Assembly (NCBI GenBank): GCA_016938735.1
Contig: JAFGUB010000007.1
Location: 30,801-94,800, forward strand
Direction: 5' to 3'
From: Campylobacterales bacterium
Lineage (GTDB): Bacteria > Campylobacterota > Campylobacteria > Campylobacterales > Sulfurimonadaceae
Length of the DNA: 64,000 bases
Positions 35,158-44,385 of the stretch are shown piece after piece. Both the position numbers and the translations under genes were made by a program. Each line of letters begins with the position of its first letter. Positions within the stretch are counted from its first letter, which is position 1. The notes beneath the pieces were generated by a model that saw nothing but the letters and a program-made list of their open reading frames with translations, was not told the DNA's origin and made no database searches.

Positions 35158-36561
35158 CTACTCTTTGCGTTCCCAGAAGGTGCCCTGAGGCGTATCCATC
35201 AGGGCGATGCCCAGAGCGGCAATTTCGTCGCGGAGGGCGTCGGAGCGTGCAAAATCTTTGGCTTTTTTGGCGTCATTACGGGCCTCGATGAGGGCATCGA
35301 TGCGCATTTTTGTCGCTTCGTCGATGCCGAATTGAAAATACTCAAAAGGGTTTTGAGCGCCAAAGCCCAGCAGGGTTTGGATGAAGGCGAGGTTGGAGAG
35401 AATCTGTGAGCGTAGCGTTTTATCTTTGGGGTTTTGATCCAGCCCTTCGTTGGCGGCTTGGATCATCGCATCGATCAGCGCGTAGGCGACCGAGACGTTG
35501 AGATCATCGCCGAGCGCTTCGAGCAGTTCGGTTTGAAAGGGGGTTTTGACCTGTTCCGTAACAAGGCCGAAGAGTCGCTTTTTGAGGCGGTAAAGCTTGT
35601 CAAGGCGGCGCTTTGAGGCGAGCAGGTCCTCTTCGCTGAAGTTGAAATCGCTGCGGTAGTGCACGCTGAGCAGGTAGTAGCGCAGCACTTCACCTTGATA
35701 GTGGTTTAGGGCATCTTTGAGAAAGAAGCTGTTGCCGAGGCTTTTGGACATCTTCTCGCCGTCAATGGTGACAAAGCCGTTGTGTACCCAAAAGTTGGCC
35801 AGTTCATGACCGAGCGCGCAGCGGGTCTGCGCCGCTTCGTTTTCATGATGCGGAAAGAGCAGATCCGCCCCGCCGCCGTGGATGTCCACGCCGAAGGTAT
35901 CACCTTTACATGTAAGGTGTTTTTGAATCATCGCCGAGCACTCCAGATGCCATCCCGGACGCCCCGCTCCATAAGGTGAATCGAAGCTGTTTCCCCCCTC
36001 TTTGACTGTTTTCCAGAGGGCAAAATCGGCGCTCTGTTTTTTGTGCGCACTCGATTCGACGCGGCTTTGGGTCTCGCTTTGCTCCTGTTTACGCCCTGAT
36101 AGGCTCAGATAAGCCGGGTCGCTTTGGGTGTCGAAGTAGACATCTCCCTCGGGCGTGGCGTAGGCGTGCTTGGAGCGGATCAGCGCGTCGATCATCTCCA
36201 GCATCGCTCCGATCGATTCGGTCGCGCGCGGTTCGATGTCGGGGCGCGCTACCCCCAGCGCGTCCATGTCGCGGTGGTAGGCTTCGGTGTAGCGCGTCGT
36301 GAGGCTGCCGATGGATTCGCCCGTTTGAAGGGCTTTGTTAATGATCTTATCGTCAATGTCGGTGATGTTTTTGGCGTAAGTGAGGGCGTAGCCGCTGGCG
36401 CGCAGTACCCGTGCGAGTAGATCAAAGACCAGAGCACTTTTGGCATGTCCCAGATGGGCGTCGTCATAGACGGTGGGGCCGCAGACATAGAGGGTAACGC
36501 GCGGCGGATTTTGGGGCGTAAATTCGCGTTTGGTTTTGGTTTTTGAGTCAAACAGTCGCAT
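35158..36561 (-). CDS. cysS: Cysteinyl-tRNA synthetase
   Basis: Class I synthetase charging tRNA-Cys. The 467 residues include the zinc-site Cys in LYVCGPTVYDDAHLGHA (the HIGH motif here HLGH), the GGGADLLFPHHENE block and the KMSKS loop as EKMSKSLGNS. A TTACATGTAA copy (35906) supplies Thr-Cys-Lys just before the conserved DIHGGG. It has its own predicted promoter (36626-36631) and is followed three bases later by the HD-GYP gene. Confidence 0.98.
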   Translation of the reverse strand: MRLFDSKTKTKREFTPQNPPRVTLYVCGPTVYDDAHLGHAKSALVFDLLARVLRASGYALTYAKNITDIDDKIINKALQTGESIGSLTTRYTEAYHRDMDALGVARPDIEPRATESIGAMLEMIDALIRSKHAYATPEGDVYFDTQSDPAYLSLSGRKQEQSETQSRVESSAHKKQSADFALWKTVKEGGNSFDSPYGAGRPGWHLECSAMIQKHLTCKGDTFGVDIHGGGADLLFPHHENEAAQTRCALGHELANFWVHNGFVTIDGEKMSKSLGNSFFLKDALNHYQGEVLRYYLLSVHYRSDFNFSEEDLLASKRRLDKLYRLKKRLFGLVTEQVKTPFQTELLEALGDDLNVSVAYALIDAMIQAANEGLDQNPKDKTLRSQILSNLAFIQTLLGFGAQNPFEYFQFGIDEATKMRIDALIEARNDAKKAKDFARSDALRDEIAALGIALMDTPQGTFWERKE

Positions 36562-36625
36562 GTAATTATTCCTTGTATACCACGAACGTACGCCGTGCTA
36601 AGCAGCCGATAAAATTAGAACCACG

Positions 36626-36631
36626 ATTATA
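36626..36631 (-). promoter_or_regulatory. Candidate -10 box for cysS
   Basis: TATAAT on the minus strand lies 65 bases before the cysS start, in the short gap shared with the end of pldA. It is a perfect consensus -10; no clear -35. Confidence 0.4.
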
Positions 36632-36648
36632 GCTAAAGGGGGCAACAC

Positions 36649-37596
36649 CTACCTAGAAAAACTAAATCCGATAGAGAACTTTGTGATGTAATGGTTGTAA
36701 TCGATGAGCGTTTCACCGTATCCGCTGAACATTTTAGCGTAGAAGTAGACATTCTCATGATTGGCCAGCGGATAGGAAAACGATCCTTCCATTGTCCCGT
36801 AACCGGTTTGAATATTGAGCCGAAAACGCGCCTTGTAAAGCCCTTTTTCAAAGGGCAAAAGCAGCGATACTTCACCATATCCCAGATACTTTAGCAAATC
36901 AGCATTGTCATCATCCCTACCGTCATCAAAGCGGTACCACCCTTTGAGCGCAATAAAGAGGGCGCGGTGCTGCATGACGAGCATACCGGTCAGCGCGTTC
37001 CAAGAGCGGGAGCGGTTGGTGATCCAGCTTTGTTGGCTTATCTCTTGAACCGCGCTGAGATTGTAGTCGAGTTTGGTGATGTTGCCTTGACCGTTGGATT
37101 GGTGGGAGAGCGCAACTTGAAACATCTTAAGGCTCAAAGTATCAGAAGCGTGATAGAGCGGAAAATTGATCAGAAGTTCGGGATGATAGTTGGTTTCACG
37201 AAAGGGGGATGATTTGGCGTAGATCTGCCACATAGACTTTTGGGTATAGGCTATAGAGTAGACTTCATCCAGTCCGAAAAGATCGGTGTAGAGGTCATAG
37301 AGCAAGCTGATCTGCATTTCGGCTTCGATGTTGGTGTAGGTGTCGCTGGGCGCATAAGAGGTGTAGTGCCCCTCTCGGTAGGAAAAGGGGAGGAGATAGT
37401 TTTCATTGTAGGGTTTGAGACCGAAAAGTCCGGTGAGCATCTTTTTAACCGTGTATTTGGCGTCGGTGTCGTTCATATCATCGATGGAGCGGTAGAGCTT
37501 TTTTTGATTTTGGGCGATTAAGGCTTCGATATTGGGAACCGACTCTTCCGCCGCCACATATCCCAGCAAAACCATCAGAGCCACTAAAACGTTCAT
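36649..37596 (-). CDS. pldA: Outer-membrane phospholipase A
   Basis: A 315-residue OMPLA-type enzyme that hydrolyses phospholipids misplaced in the outer leaflet. A signal peptide (residues 1-15) precedes a region with KPYNENYLLPFSY, RETNYHPELLINFP and the active-site motif ALSHQSNGQ, whose His and Ser form the catalytic pair, followed by NRSRSWNALT with the third residue Asn. The C-terminal strand YNHYITKFSIGFSFSR suits a beta barrel, although it ends in Arg rather than Phe. GGAGG precedes the ATG. In Campylobacter this enzyme contributes to membrane integrity and haemolysis. Confidence 0.92.
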   Translation of the reverse strand: MNVLVALMVLLGYVAAEESVPNIEALIAQNQKKLYRSIDDMNDTDAKYTVKKMLTGLFGLKPYNENYLLPFSYREGHYTSYAPSDTYTNIEAEMQISLLYDLYTDLFGLDEVYSIAYTQKSMWQIYAKSSPFRETNYHPELLINFPLYHASDTLSLKMFQVALSHQSNGQGNITKLDYNLSAVQEISQQSWITNRSRSWNALTGMLVMQHRALFIALKGWYRFDDGRDDDNADLLKYLGYGEVSLLLPFEKGLYKARFRLNIQTGYGTMEGSFSYPLANHENVYFYAKMFSGYGETLIDYNHYITKFSIGFSFSR

Positions 37597-37698
37597 ACCG
37601 CCTCCTTCATGCTACAGTGCGTAGCGACAGTATGCCGCAAACTTCGTGCGTCTCTTAAAGCGATAGTCGCTATAGTGAAGGATGTAGAGGTGCAAATC

Positions 37699-38670
37699 AT
37701 GAAATATATAGAAATTATTGCGAACGCGAAGAGTGCAAATACGGTATCAGCTATTGCAGACAAAGCAAAAGTTCAGGATTTTAGATTGGGCGTTGTAGGC
37801 GAAGACGGTATGCAGCAGATGTGGTTGCTGCTTAGCGATGAGAAGCTGCAAGCGGTACTGGACAGCTTGCAAAACATTCTAAAGGCGGAGCCGACCGCCC
37901 GTGTGGTTGTGCTGGCGGTAGAGATGTCATTGCCGCAACCTGAAGAGAAAAAGCGCCAACAAGAAGATGGCGCAACCGCAGCGCGCGAAGCACTGTACGA
38001 GGGTGTTGAAAAAGGCGTTCGGCTGGATATCAATTTTATGATTTTAGTGGTGTTGGCCGCACTGGTAGCGTCGGTGGGACTGATGAAAAACAACGTCGCC
38101 GTGGTGATCGGAGCGATGGTGATCGCCCCTTTGTTGGCCCCCAACCTTGCTTTGAGTCTCGGTTCTGCCATCGGCGATTTGTCCTTGATTCGCAAATCGA
38201 TACAGACGCTTGGCAGCGGCATTTTGTTAAGCATTGCGGTCTCCGCCGGATTAGGCCTTTTTTGGCCTGCGGATATGAACAGTCATGAGCTGATCTCTCG
38301 AACCAATGTGGGGCTTGATTCGGCGGTTTTGGCTTTGGCATCGGGCGCGGCGGCGGCACTCTCTTTGACGACGGGGCTCTCAAGCGTCTTGGTCGGGGTG
38401 ATGGTTGCCGTAGCCTTATTGCCCCCGGCGGTCGCTATGGGATTGATGTTGGGTTCGGGGCATATGACGCTTGCTGCGGGCGCGGGTTTGTTGCTGCTTG
38501 TCAATGTCGTTAGCGTCAATCTGGCGAGCAAAATTGTTTTTGACATCAAAGGCATTCGTCCGCGCACCTACGCAGAAAAAGGAAAAGCACGACATGCACA
38601 AATGGTCTATATTTTGGGGTGGCTGGTAAGCTTGGGGGTTCTGTTTTTACTGATCTATATACGCCGATAA
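37699..38670 (+). CDS. DUF389 membrane protein (TIGR00341-like)
   Basis: A 323-residue protein of the DUF389 family, function unknown. A soluble N-terminal ferredoxin-like region (about residues 1-100) is followed by six membrane helices (about 115-320) with the conserved NNVAVVIGAMVIAPLLAPNLALSLG and LSSVLVGVMVAVALLPPAVAMGL. ATG at 37699 was chosen because GAGGTG precedes it and the sequence begins MKYIEIIAN; 30 upstream in-frame codons look non-coding. It stands alone between divergent pldA and convergent murJ (two bases between stops). Confidence 0.88.
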   Translation: MKYIEIIANAKSANTVSAIADKAKVQDFRLGVVGEDGMQQMWLLLSDEKLQAVLDSLQNILKAEPTARVVVLAVEMSLPQPEEKKRQQEDGATAAREALYEGVEKGVRLDINFMILVVLAALVASVGLMKNNVAVVIGAMVIAPLLAPNLALSLGSAIGDLSLIRKSIQTLGSGILLSIAVSAGLGLFWPADMNSHELISRTNVGLDSAVLALASGAAAALSLTTGLSSVLVGVMVAVALLPPAVAMGLMLGSGHMTLAAGAGLLLLVNVVSVNLASKIVFDIKGIRPRTYAEKGKARHAQMVYILGWLVSLGVLFLLIYIRR

Positions 38671-38672
38671 GA

Positions 38673-40070
38673 TCAGTTTAAAAAATCCTTAAGCAGCAGC
38701 AAAAGCGCAGTCCATAAAAGCGTGCCAAAAAGCCAGTAAAGCGTGAAGCGGTGTATGGTGAGATCGAAAAAGTGTCGATAACCAAAGGCCCGCAGCGTGG
38801 CAATGAAGCCGATGAGTCCGCTTAACGAGGTGGCCAGCGCAAGTCCCGCCGCTTCCATTGGTGCGATCAGCGCCAGCGAGAAGAGGATGTTGGTTCCCAG
38901 CATCCACGTGGCGATGGTGGCGGCTTCACCTTGGCGCTGCTGGGCATAGAGCCAGAGCGAAAAGAGCTTCGAGAGGCCAAAAGGCAGAAGCCCCGCAAGG
39001 TACATCTGCAGCACCAGCGCGGTATGCGCCGTGTCGTTACATGTAAAGGCACCGCGTTCAAACAGCAGCGCGGTGATCTCAGGGGCTAGGATGATCCCCC
39101 CGACGCTGCTGGCGGTGAGCAAAAAGGCCAAAAACCAAAAAGCGCGGCGCAGCATCTCGCGCGCTTTGGCTTCATCGCCGTGTTTGAGGTGGCGCGAGAC
39201 TTTGGGAAAGAGCGCGATGGAGGTGGCGATGGCAAACAGGGCTAAGGGGAGCTGAAAGACGCGGTTGGCGTAGTAGAGGTAGCTCACAGCGCCCGCAGCG
39301 AGAAAAGTGGCCAACCAAGTGTCGAGAAAAGCCGAAAACTGGGCACTCGAATTACCCCACACGGCGGGGAAAAACTGGGTATTGAAGCGACGGGTCTCCT
39401 CGCGGATCAATGGAGCTTTGCGCCGAAAGTAGCGCATGCCGCCGAGCAGTAGCGGGTGGAGCTTGAGCGCGTAGATCGCAAGAAGGTGTGTCAGTAGTTG
39501 CGCAACGCCGCCGAGCACGACGCCATAGCTCAGGTAGGTGACTGTCGTCGCATCATCGAGATGTTGCGCAAGATAGAGCGCGAAGATCATCACTACGTTG
39601 AGCAGCCCCGTGGCGTAGGCGGTGGTAGCGAAGTGGCCTTTGTACTGCAGCAGCGTGCCTAAAAAGGTGACGGCGAAGATGAGCGGCAGATACCAGAAGT
39701 TGATCGCCACATAAGGGGCGGCCAGAGCGATCTGTGTCTCGTCGTAACCCAGCGCGATCACCTGCGCACTGAGGTGCGGAAAGAGGGTGACGAGCATCGA
39801 GAGCAGCAATATGACGAGGAGAAAACGGATGAAAATATGCGCCGAAAAGACCGACTTGTGTTTTGAGCGGGTAAAGGCGGGCAAGAATGCCTGAGTAAAC
39901 GCCCCTTCGGCAAAGATGCGCCGAAAAAGATTGGGAAGTTTGAAGGCGATAAAGAAGATATCGCTGTAGATCGACGCACCCAGTTGCGACGCCATCATGA
40001 CGTCGCGCGCAAAGCCTAGAATGCGTGAGAAGAGAATACCCGCAGAGTTGGTAAAAATTGATTTAAACAT
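38673..40070 (-). CDS. murJ: Lipid II flippase MurJ
   Basis: Inner-membrane transporter flipping the peptidoglycan precursor lipid II. The 465-residue protein has about 13 membrane helices and typical MurJ motifs: SRILGFARDVMMASQLGA, NLFRRIFAEGAFTQAFLP and VSRHLKHGDEAKAREMLRR, plus ALLFERGAFTCNDTAHTA, in which Thr-Cys-Asn is encoded by a TTACATGTAA copy (39037). It is divergent from fapA across a 75-base gap. Confidence 0.95.
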   Translation of the reverse strand: MFKSIFTNSAGILFSRILGFARDVMMASQLGASIYSDIFFIAFKLPNLFRRIFAEGAFTQAFLPAFTRSKHKSVFSAHIFIRFLLVILLLSMLVTLFPHLSAQVIALGYDETQIALAAPYVAINFWYLPLIFAVTFLGTLLQYKGHFATTAYATGLLNVVMIFALYLAQHLDDATTVTYLSYGVVLGGVAQLLTHLLAIYALKLHPLLLGGMRYFRRKAPLIREETRRFNTQFFPAVWGNSSAQFSAFLDTWLATFLAAGAVSYLYYANRVFQLPLALFAIATSIALFPKVSRHLKHGDEAKAREMLRRAFWFLAFLLTASSVGGIILAPEITALLFERGAFTCNDTAHTALVLQMYLAGLLPFGLSKLFSLWLYAQQRQGEAATIATWMLGTNILFSLALIAPMEAAGLALATSLSGLIGFIATLRAFGYRHFFDLTIHRFTLYWLFGTLLWTALLLLLKDFLN

Positions 40071-40089
40071 TGTGAGAAGATGCTTTTTA

Positions 40090-40095
40090 TATAAT
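40090..40095 (+). promoter_or_regulatory. Candidate -10 box for the fapA operon
   Basis: TATAAT preceded by a T-run lies 51 bases before the GTG start of fapA, in the 75-base gap to divergent murJ. It would drive the long plus-strand operon reaching the gene at 48112. Confidence 0.4.
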
Positions 40096-40145
40096 TTTAA
40101 CCGAATGCCGATTAAAATGTACTATTCCTTTTGAGAGGCAACACA

Positions 40146-42047
40146 GTGGAGAGCACCCAAGCGTCAAGCGGCACTGTTGAACACAAGATGATTCAACCCG
40201 TCGTCGTTCGTACCGACAATGTTGCCAAAGAGCTGGTGCGGGTAGCGGCCAGCTACAAAATGCACCCCAACCAGCTCGATTTTACCTTGCTGAGCACCCA
40301 AACATTCAGTCGTTTGGCTACCTCCGAAAACACGGATTGGGAAGAGGTGAGCCATGACGATCTGCGCGCACTTTCACACGCGGGTGATCTATTGGTCGAG
40401 CATTTTGAGATCCGCCAAACCTATGAGATCGAGATCTATTCGCAAAGCGGCGTCTCGCCCTTTGCCGACGCTGACATCTCCATCGGTGCCAATCCCGATA
40501 CTACAAAGGTCTACATTACGATCAAACCCGGTTCGCGTTTGGCCTATTACCCCTCTTTTTGTAAAGAGTTTACGTTGATGATCAACAAAAAGAAGCTGCG
40601 CGCCCAGATCCTCATCGATCTTTTTGACGAGCCGATGATCGAGTCGGTCAACATGCTACGCGCGAAGCTGCAGGTGCATGAGGTACTTGAGTTTGCCGCA
40701 AAAGAGGTCTATCTCGTAGCGCAGGGGATGGAGCCGATGCCTACGATCGATGACCGTCTGATCCGCCACTACGAGGCCAAACGTACAAAAGCTTCCGAAA
40801 ACGAGCGTGTCGATTATGCCAAGCGCGGTTATCTGCTCTCCGTGGTGCAAGATGAGTTGCTCATCGAATATATCAAGCCCAAAGCCGGAGAGCCGGGGCG
40901 CAACTGTCGAGGCGAATTTATCCGCCCGAGCGAGCCGGTGGTGAAAAACGCGCCGACCTTTTCGGTGACGGATAAAATCGCCGTGGAAGAGGATGAGACC
41001 CATATCGCCTACAAGGCGAAGCAAAACGGTTACGTCACCTTTGAAAACGCTACGTATGACATCCGTACCGAACTCGATGTCAGCGAGATCAGCTTTAAAA
41101 CGACCGGCTCGATCGAGACCGATTTAAACGCCGACGTCTCCATCAACGTCAAAGAAAAGGACGTCTTTAAAGACGCCATCGGCAACGGCATGGAGGTGGA
41201 GGTGAACGAGATCCGCGTGGAGGGCAACGTAGGGCCGAGTGCGCGCATCCGCGCTATGAAAGCGACGATCGAGGGGCAGACACACCAGAGCTCTGTTGTA
41301 GAGTCCGAGAAGCTCAGCATCAACATCCACAAAGGCAAGGCCAAAGGTAAAGAGATCAATATCACCAGACTCGAACACGGCGAGGTGGACGGTGAGCAGG
41401 TGACGATCCGTCAGGCCATCGGCGGTGTGGTGCGGGGCAAGGAGGTTTATATCGAGAATCTGGGTTCGCATGTCACCGTTTACGCGACCCACTCGATTAC
41501 GATCAACAAACTCCAAGGCGGCGAAAACGTGCTCGTGATCGATCCGATGGTCTCAGGGGCGAATCTCGATTCGGCCAAAGAGACCGAAAAGCGGATCAAA
41601 GAGGCGCATCTGCTTGAAAAAGAGATCAAAGCGGAGATCGAGCAGACGCAGACGCTCATACGCAAAAACGAAGCCGCCTTTGCCGACATCAAAAAGCGTC
41701 TGATGCAGTATAAGAAAAGCGGTGTTACAATGCCGAGCGCCTTTGTCAGAAAGTTTAAAGAGTTTCAGGGTTTTTACGAAAAGCTGGAGGCGTTGAAGCT
41801 GGAGCTGCATCAGCAAGAGGAGAAGATCGCGCTGCTGGGTGCCAAGTTCAACGCCACCCAAAACGACGTCTTCTCTGCACGCATTATCAACAATGACCGT
41901 TGGCGCAACCACAATGAGGTTAAATTTATGCTGGTCGATCCGAAGATGGAGGTGAGTTATGTCCCTGTTCACAACAGTGTTATCCGCACACTGGGGCTCA
42001 AAGAGGATGACGGATACTTCTACATCGCACCGCTGGACGAGAAATAA
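40146..42047 (+). CDS. fapA: FapA/DUF342-family protein
   Basis: A 633-residue member of DUF342 (FapA, 'flagellar assembly protein A'), a family of coiled-coil and beta-helix-like proteins linked to polarity or flagellar assembly. A beta-rich core with repeated short strands (about residues 200-480, for example SINVKEKDVFKDAIGNGMEV and GGVVRGKEVYIENLGSHVTV) precedes a long coiled coil (about 480-590). GTG at 40146 was chosen because GAGAGG lies seven bases upstream; TTG at 40131 would add five residues. It leads an operon with ruvA, ddl and murF, an order recalled from Campylobacter. Confidence 0.85.
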   Translation: MESTQASSGTVEHKMIQPVVVRTDNVAKELVRVAASYKMHPNQLDFTLLSTQTFSRLATSENTDWEEVSHDDLRALSHAGDLLVEHFEIRQTYEIEIYSQSGVSPFADADISIGANPDTTKVYITIKPGSRLAYYPSFCKEFTLMINKKKLRAQILIDLFDEPMIESVNMLRAKLQVHEVLEFAAKEVYLVAQGMEPMPTIDDRLIRHYEAKRTKASENERVDYAKRGYLLSVVQDELLIEYIKPKAGEPGRNCRGEFIRPSEPVVKNAPTFSVTDKIAVEEDETHIAYKAKQNGYVTFENATYDIRTELDVSEISFKTTGSIETDLNADVSINVKEKDVFKDAIGNGMEVEVNEIRVEGNVGPSARIRAMKATIEGQTHQSSVVESEKLSINIHKGKAKGKEINITRLEHGEVDGEQVTIRQAIGGVVRGKEVYIENLGSHVTVYATHSITINKLQGGENVLVIDPMVSGANLDSAKETEKRIKEAHLLEKEIKAEIEQTQTLIRKNEAAFADIKKRLMQYKKSGVTMPSAFVRKFKEFQGFYEKLEALKLELHQQEEKIALLGAKFNATQNDVFSARIINNDRWRNHNEVKFMLVDPKMEVSYVPVHNSVIRTLGLKEDDGYFYIAPLDEK

Positions 42048-42611
42048 ATGATTGTCGGAATCGAAGGGGAGATCGTTCATAAAGAGCCTACTCTTTTACA
42101 TGTAAAGACGGGCGGGCTGACGTATGAGGTGTTTATCTCACTGCAGACCTACGGTGTGCTCTCCGGTGCGACGGTACGCTTACATGTAAGCCATATCATC
42201 CGCGAAGATGCGCAGCAGCTCTACGGTTTTGCCGAAAAGGGCGAAAAGCTGCTCTTTGAGCGCCTCATCAAGATCAGCGGCGTGGGGCCCAAGGTGGCGC
42301 TTTCGATCTGCTCGACCTTTTCAGCCGCGCAGTTTGCATCGGTTATTGCCGCTAATGACCTTAATTTGCTCAAACGCGTTCCGGGGATCGGGCCTAAAAG
42401 TGCGGGGCGCATTTTGGTGGAGCTCAGCGGCTTTGATGCGCTGCTCGGTGCGTCGGCTGCCGGAGGCTCAAGCGCGGGCAATGAGGCGATGATGGCGCTG
42501 GAGTCGCTGGGCTTTAAAAAAGAGCAGGTCGCTAAGGTACTGGCCGCGTGCAGCGCCACCGAAACGCCGGCGCTCGTCAAAGAGGCGCTGAAAAAACTTC
42601 AAACGCTCTAA
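42048..42611 (+). CDS. ruvA: Holliday junction helicase subunit RuvA
   Basis: Tetrameric DNA-binding subunit of the RuvAB branch-migration motor. The 187-residue protein has the N-terminal OB fold (MIVGIEGEIVHKEPTLLHVK), two helix-hairpin-helix motifs (SGVGPKVALSICSTF and VPGIGPKSAGRILVEL) and the C-terminal RuvB-contacting domain (NEAMMALESLGFKKEQVAKVL). It starts at the base after the fapA stop. Two perfect TTACATGTAA copies lie 84 bases apart in the OB-fold part, each encoding Leu-His-Val. Confidence 0.97.
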   Translation: MIVGIEGEIVHKEPTLLHVKTGGLTYEVFISLQTYGVLSGATVRLHVSHIIREDAQQLYGFAEKGEKLLFERLIKISGVGPKVALSICSTFSAAQFASVIAANDLNLLKRVPGIGPKSAGRILVELSGFDALLGASAAGGSSAGNEAMMALESLGFKKEQVAKVLAACSATETPALVKEALKKLQTL

Positions 42612-42625
42612 ATCAAAGGAATCCA

Positions 42626-43657
42626 TTGAAACTTACGCTACTTTTTGGCGGTGCCAGTTTTGAGCACGAAATCAGCATCGTCAGTGCGATTACGGTGATG
42701 CAAAAACTCTCCGGTTTTACCCTTGACTTTGTCTTTTGCGATCAGGATCACAGTTTTTACCGCATTGAAGCGTCGCAGATGAAGGCAAAATTCTTCTCCA
42801 GCGGCGATTATAAAAAATCTCCCCGCTTACATGTAACGCGCGGCGGCTTTGAGCAGCGTGGCCTTTTGGGCACCAAGCGTCTGGAGGGAACGGTGCTTTC
42901 GCTTATTCACGGCGGAGACGGCGAAGACGGCTCCATCAGTGCGCTGCTGGACTTTTACGACATCGCCTACATCGGCCCGCGCAAAGAGGCGGCGATGCTC
43001 AGTTTTGATAAGGCTTATACCAAGTGGCTGGCCGCAAGCGTGGGGGTGAAGACCCTGCCTTGCGAGGTGCTGAGCCGGGGCGAGCTGCCCGGTATGGAGT
43101 ATCCCATCATCATCAAACCCGCGCGTTTGGGCAGTTCCATCGGAGTGAGCGTGGTCAAAGAGGCGCATGAACTCTCCTACGCCCTTGACGTCGCTTTTGA
43201 GTTCGATGAGCGGGTGGTGATCGAGCCCTTTATTGCGGGGGTCAAAGAGTACAATCTGGCGGGATACAAAGGGGCAGGCGGTATGGTCTACTCCATCGTC
43301 GAAGAGCCCCAAAAACAGGAGTTTCTGGACTTTGACAAAAAATACCGCGACTTTAGCCGCAGCGAACGCGCCGGAGCCGCCGCCATCGACGAGGCGCTGC
43401 GCAAGCGCCTGCAGCGTGCCTTTGACGCACTCTACACACCGCTCTTTGAAGGCGCACTGATCCGCTGCGACTTTTTCGTGATCGAGGGCGAGGTCTATCT
43501 CAACGAGATCAATCCGATTCCCGGCTCTTTGGCGCACTACCTTTTTGAAGACTTCAGTGCCTGTGTGCGTGATCTTTGCGCCCATCTGCCAAGGCCCAAA
43601 CGCCCCCGTGTAAGTTATCAGTACATCCACTCCATCAATCAGGCCAAAGGCAAATAG
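42626..43657 (+). CDS. ddl: D-alanine-D-alanine ligase
   Basis: ATP-grasp enzyme making D-Ala-D-Ala for peptidoglycan stems. The 343 residues begin LKLTLLFGGASFEHEISIVSA and contain the Ddl motifs SLIHGGDGEDGSISALLDFYDI, IIKPARLGSSIGVSVV and YLNEINPIPGSLAHYLFED. The TTG start at 42626 was chosen because AAAGGA lies five bases upstream and the family start follows; ATG codons upstream lie inside ruvA. A TTACATGTAA copy (42827) encodes Leu-His-Val. The stop overlaps the GTG start of the hydrolase gene by one base. Confidence 0.96.
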   Translation: MKLTLLFGGASFEHEISIVSAITVMQKLSGFTLDFVFCDQDHSFYRIEASQMKAKFFSSGDYKKSPRLHVTRGGFEQRGLLGTKRLEGTVLSLIHGGDGEDGSISALLDFYDIAYIGPRKEAAMLSFDKAYTKWLAASVGVKTLPCEVLSRGELPGMEYPIIIKPARLGSSIGVSVVKEAHELSYALDVAFEFDERVVIEPFIAGVKEYNLAGYKGAGGMVYSIVEEPQKQEFLDFDKKYRDFSRSERAGAAAIDEALRKRLQRAFDALYTPLFEGALIRCDFFVIEGEVYLNEINPIPGSLAHYLFEDFSACVRDLCAHLPRPKRPRVSYQYIHSINQAKGK

Positions 43658-44385
43658 TGGCGACGCGGGTCATAGCGTATGGGGGCAATGAGTACACACT
43701 CGCTTATGAGATTGTGCATCCCGCCTCTTCGCGCGATTGTGTCGTTTTGCACGGCTGGGGCGCGTCTAAAGAGCTGATGCGCGGCGCTTTTGGCGGCTGT
43801 CTTGCGTCGTGGCGGCATATCTATATCGATCTTCCGGGTTTTGGCGCTTCGAGTGCGAGCGTGGCGCTGCACACCGACGATTACGCCGCGATTTTGGCGC
43901 TCTTTTTTGAATCCTTGGGGATCAAGCCGGAGCTGATCATCGGCCACTCGTTTGGCGGCAAGGTGGCGACGCTGCTTGCACCAAAGCAACTGGTACTGAT
44001 CGCCACATCGGGCATCGTGGTGGAAAAACCGCTGCGCGTGCGCCTCAAAATTGCTCTCTTTAAACGCCTCAAATCGCTGGGGCTTGGGGGGCTGCGGCGC
44101 ATCTTTGCCGCTGATGACGGCAAGCATCTGAGCGAGACGATGTATCAGACCTTCAAAAACGTGGTGGATGAGGATTTTAGCCCCCAATTCGCTACATGTA
44201 AGAGCCGCACGCTCATTTTGTGGGGGATCGAAGATCGGGCCACGCCGATTAGTTGTGCCCATGAGATTCACCACCTGATCAGCGGTTCGCAGCTCTTTGA
44301 GTGCAGCGGGGATCACTACTTTTTTCTGGAGAAGAAGATGCTTACATGTAAGGCCATAGAGGACTTCATAGGAGAGGGCGCATGA
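43657..44385 (+). CDS. Alpha/beta hydrolase
   Basis: A 242-residue alpha/beta hydrolase. The nucleophile elbow is GHSFGGKVATLL (Ser), the acid is probably the Asp in WGIEDRATPI, and the His is in CSGDHYFFLEKK, with the oxyanion block VVLHGWGASKEL. GTG at 43657 overlaps the ddl stop as TAGTG; the upstream in-frame stretch lies inside ddl. In Helicobacter and Campylobacter a hydrolase of this type also lies between ddl and murF, which suggests a link to cell-wall or isoprenoid-linked intermediates, but its substrate is unknown. A TTACATGTAA copy (44342) sits near the 3' end. Confidence 0.85.
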   Translation: MATRVIAYGGNEYTLAYEIVHPASSRDCVVLHGWGASKELMRGAFGGCLASWRHIYIDLPGFGASSASVALHTDDYAAILALFFESLGIKPELIIGHSFGGKVATLLAPKQLVLIATSGIVVEKPLRVRLKIALFKRLKSLGLGGLRRIFAADDGKHLSETMYQTFKNVVDEDFSPQFATCKSRTLILWGIEDRATPISCAHEIHHLISGSQLFECSGDHYFFLEKKMLTCKAIEDFIGEGA

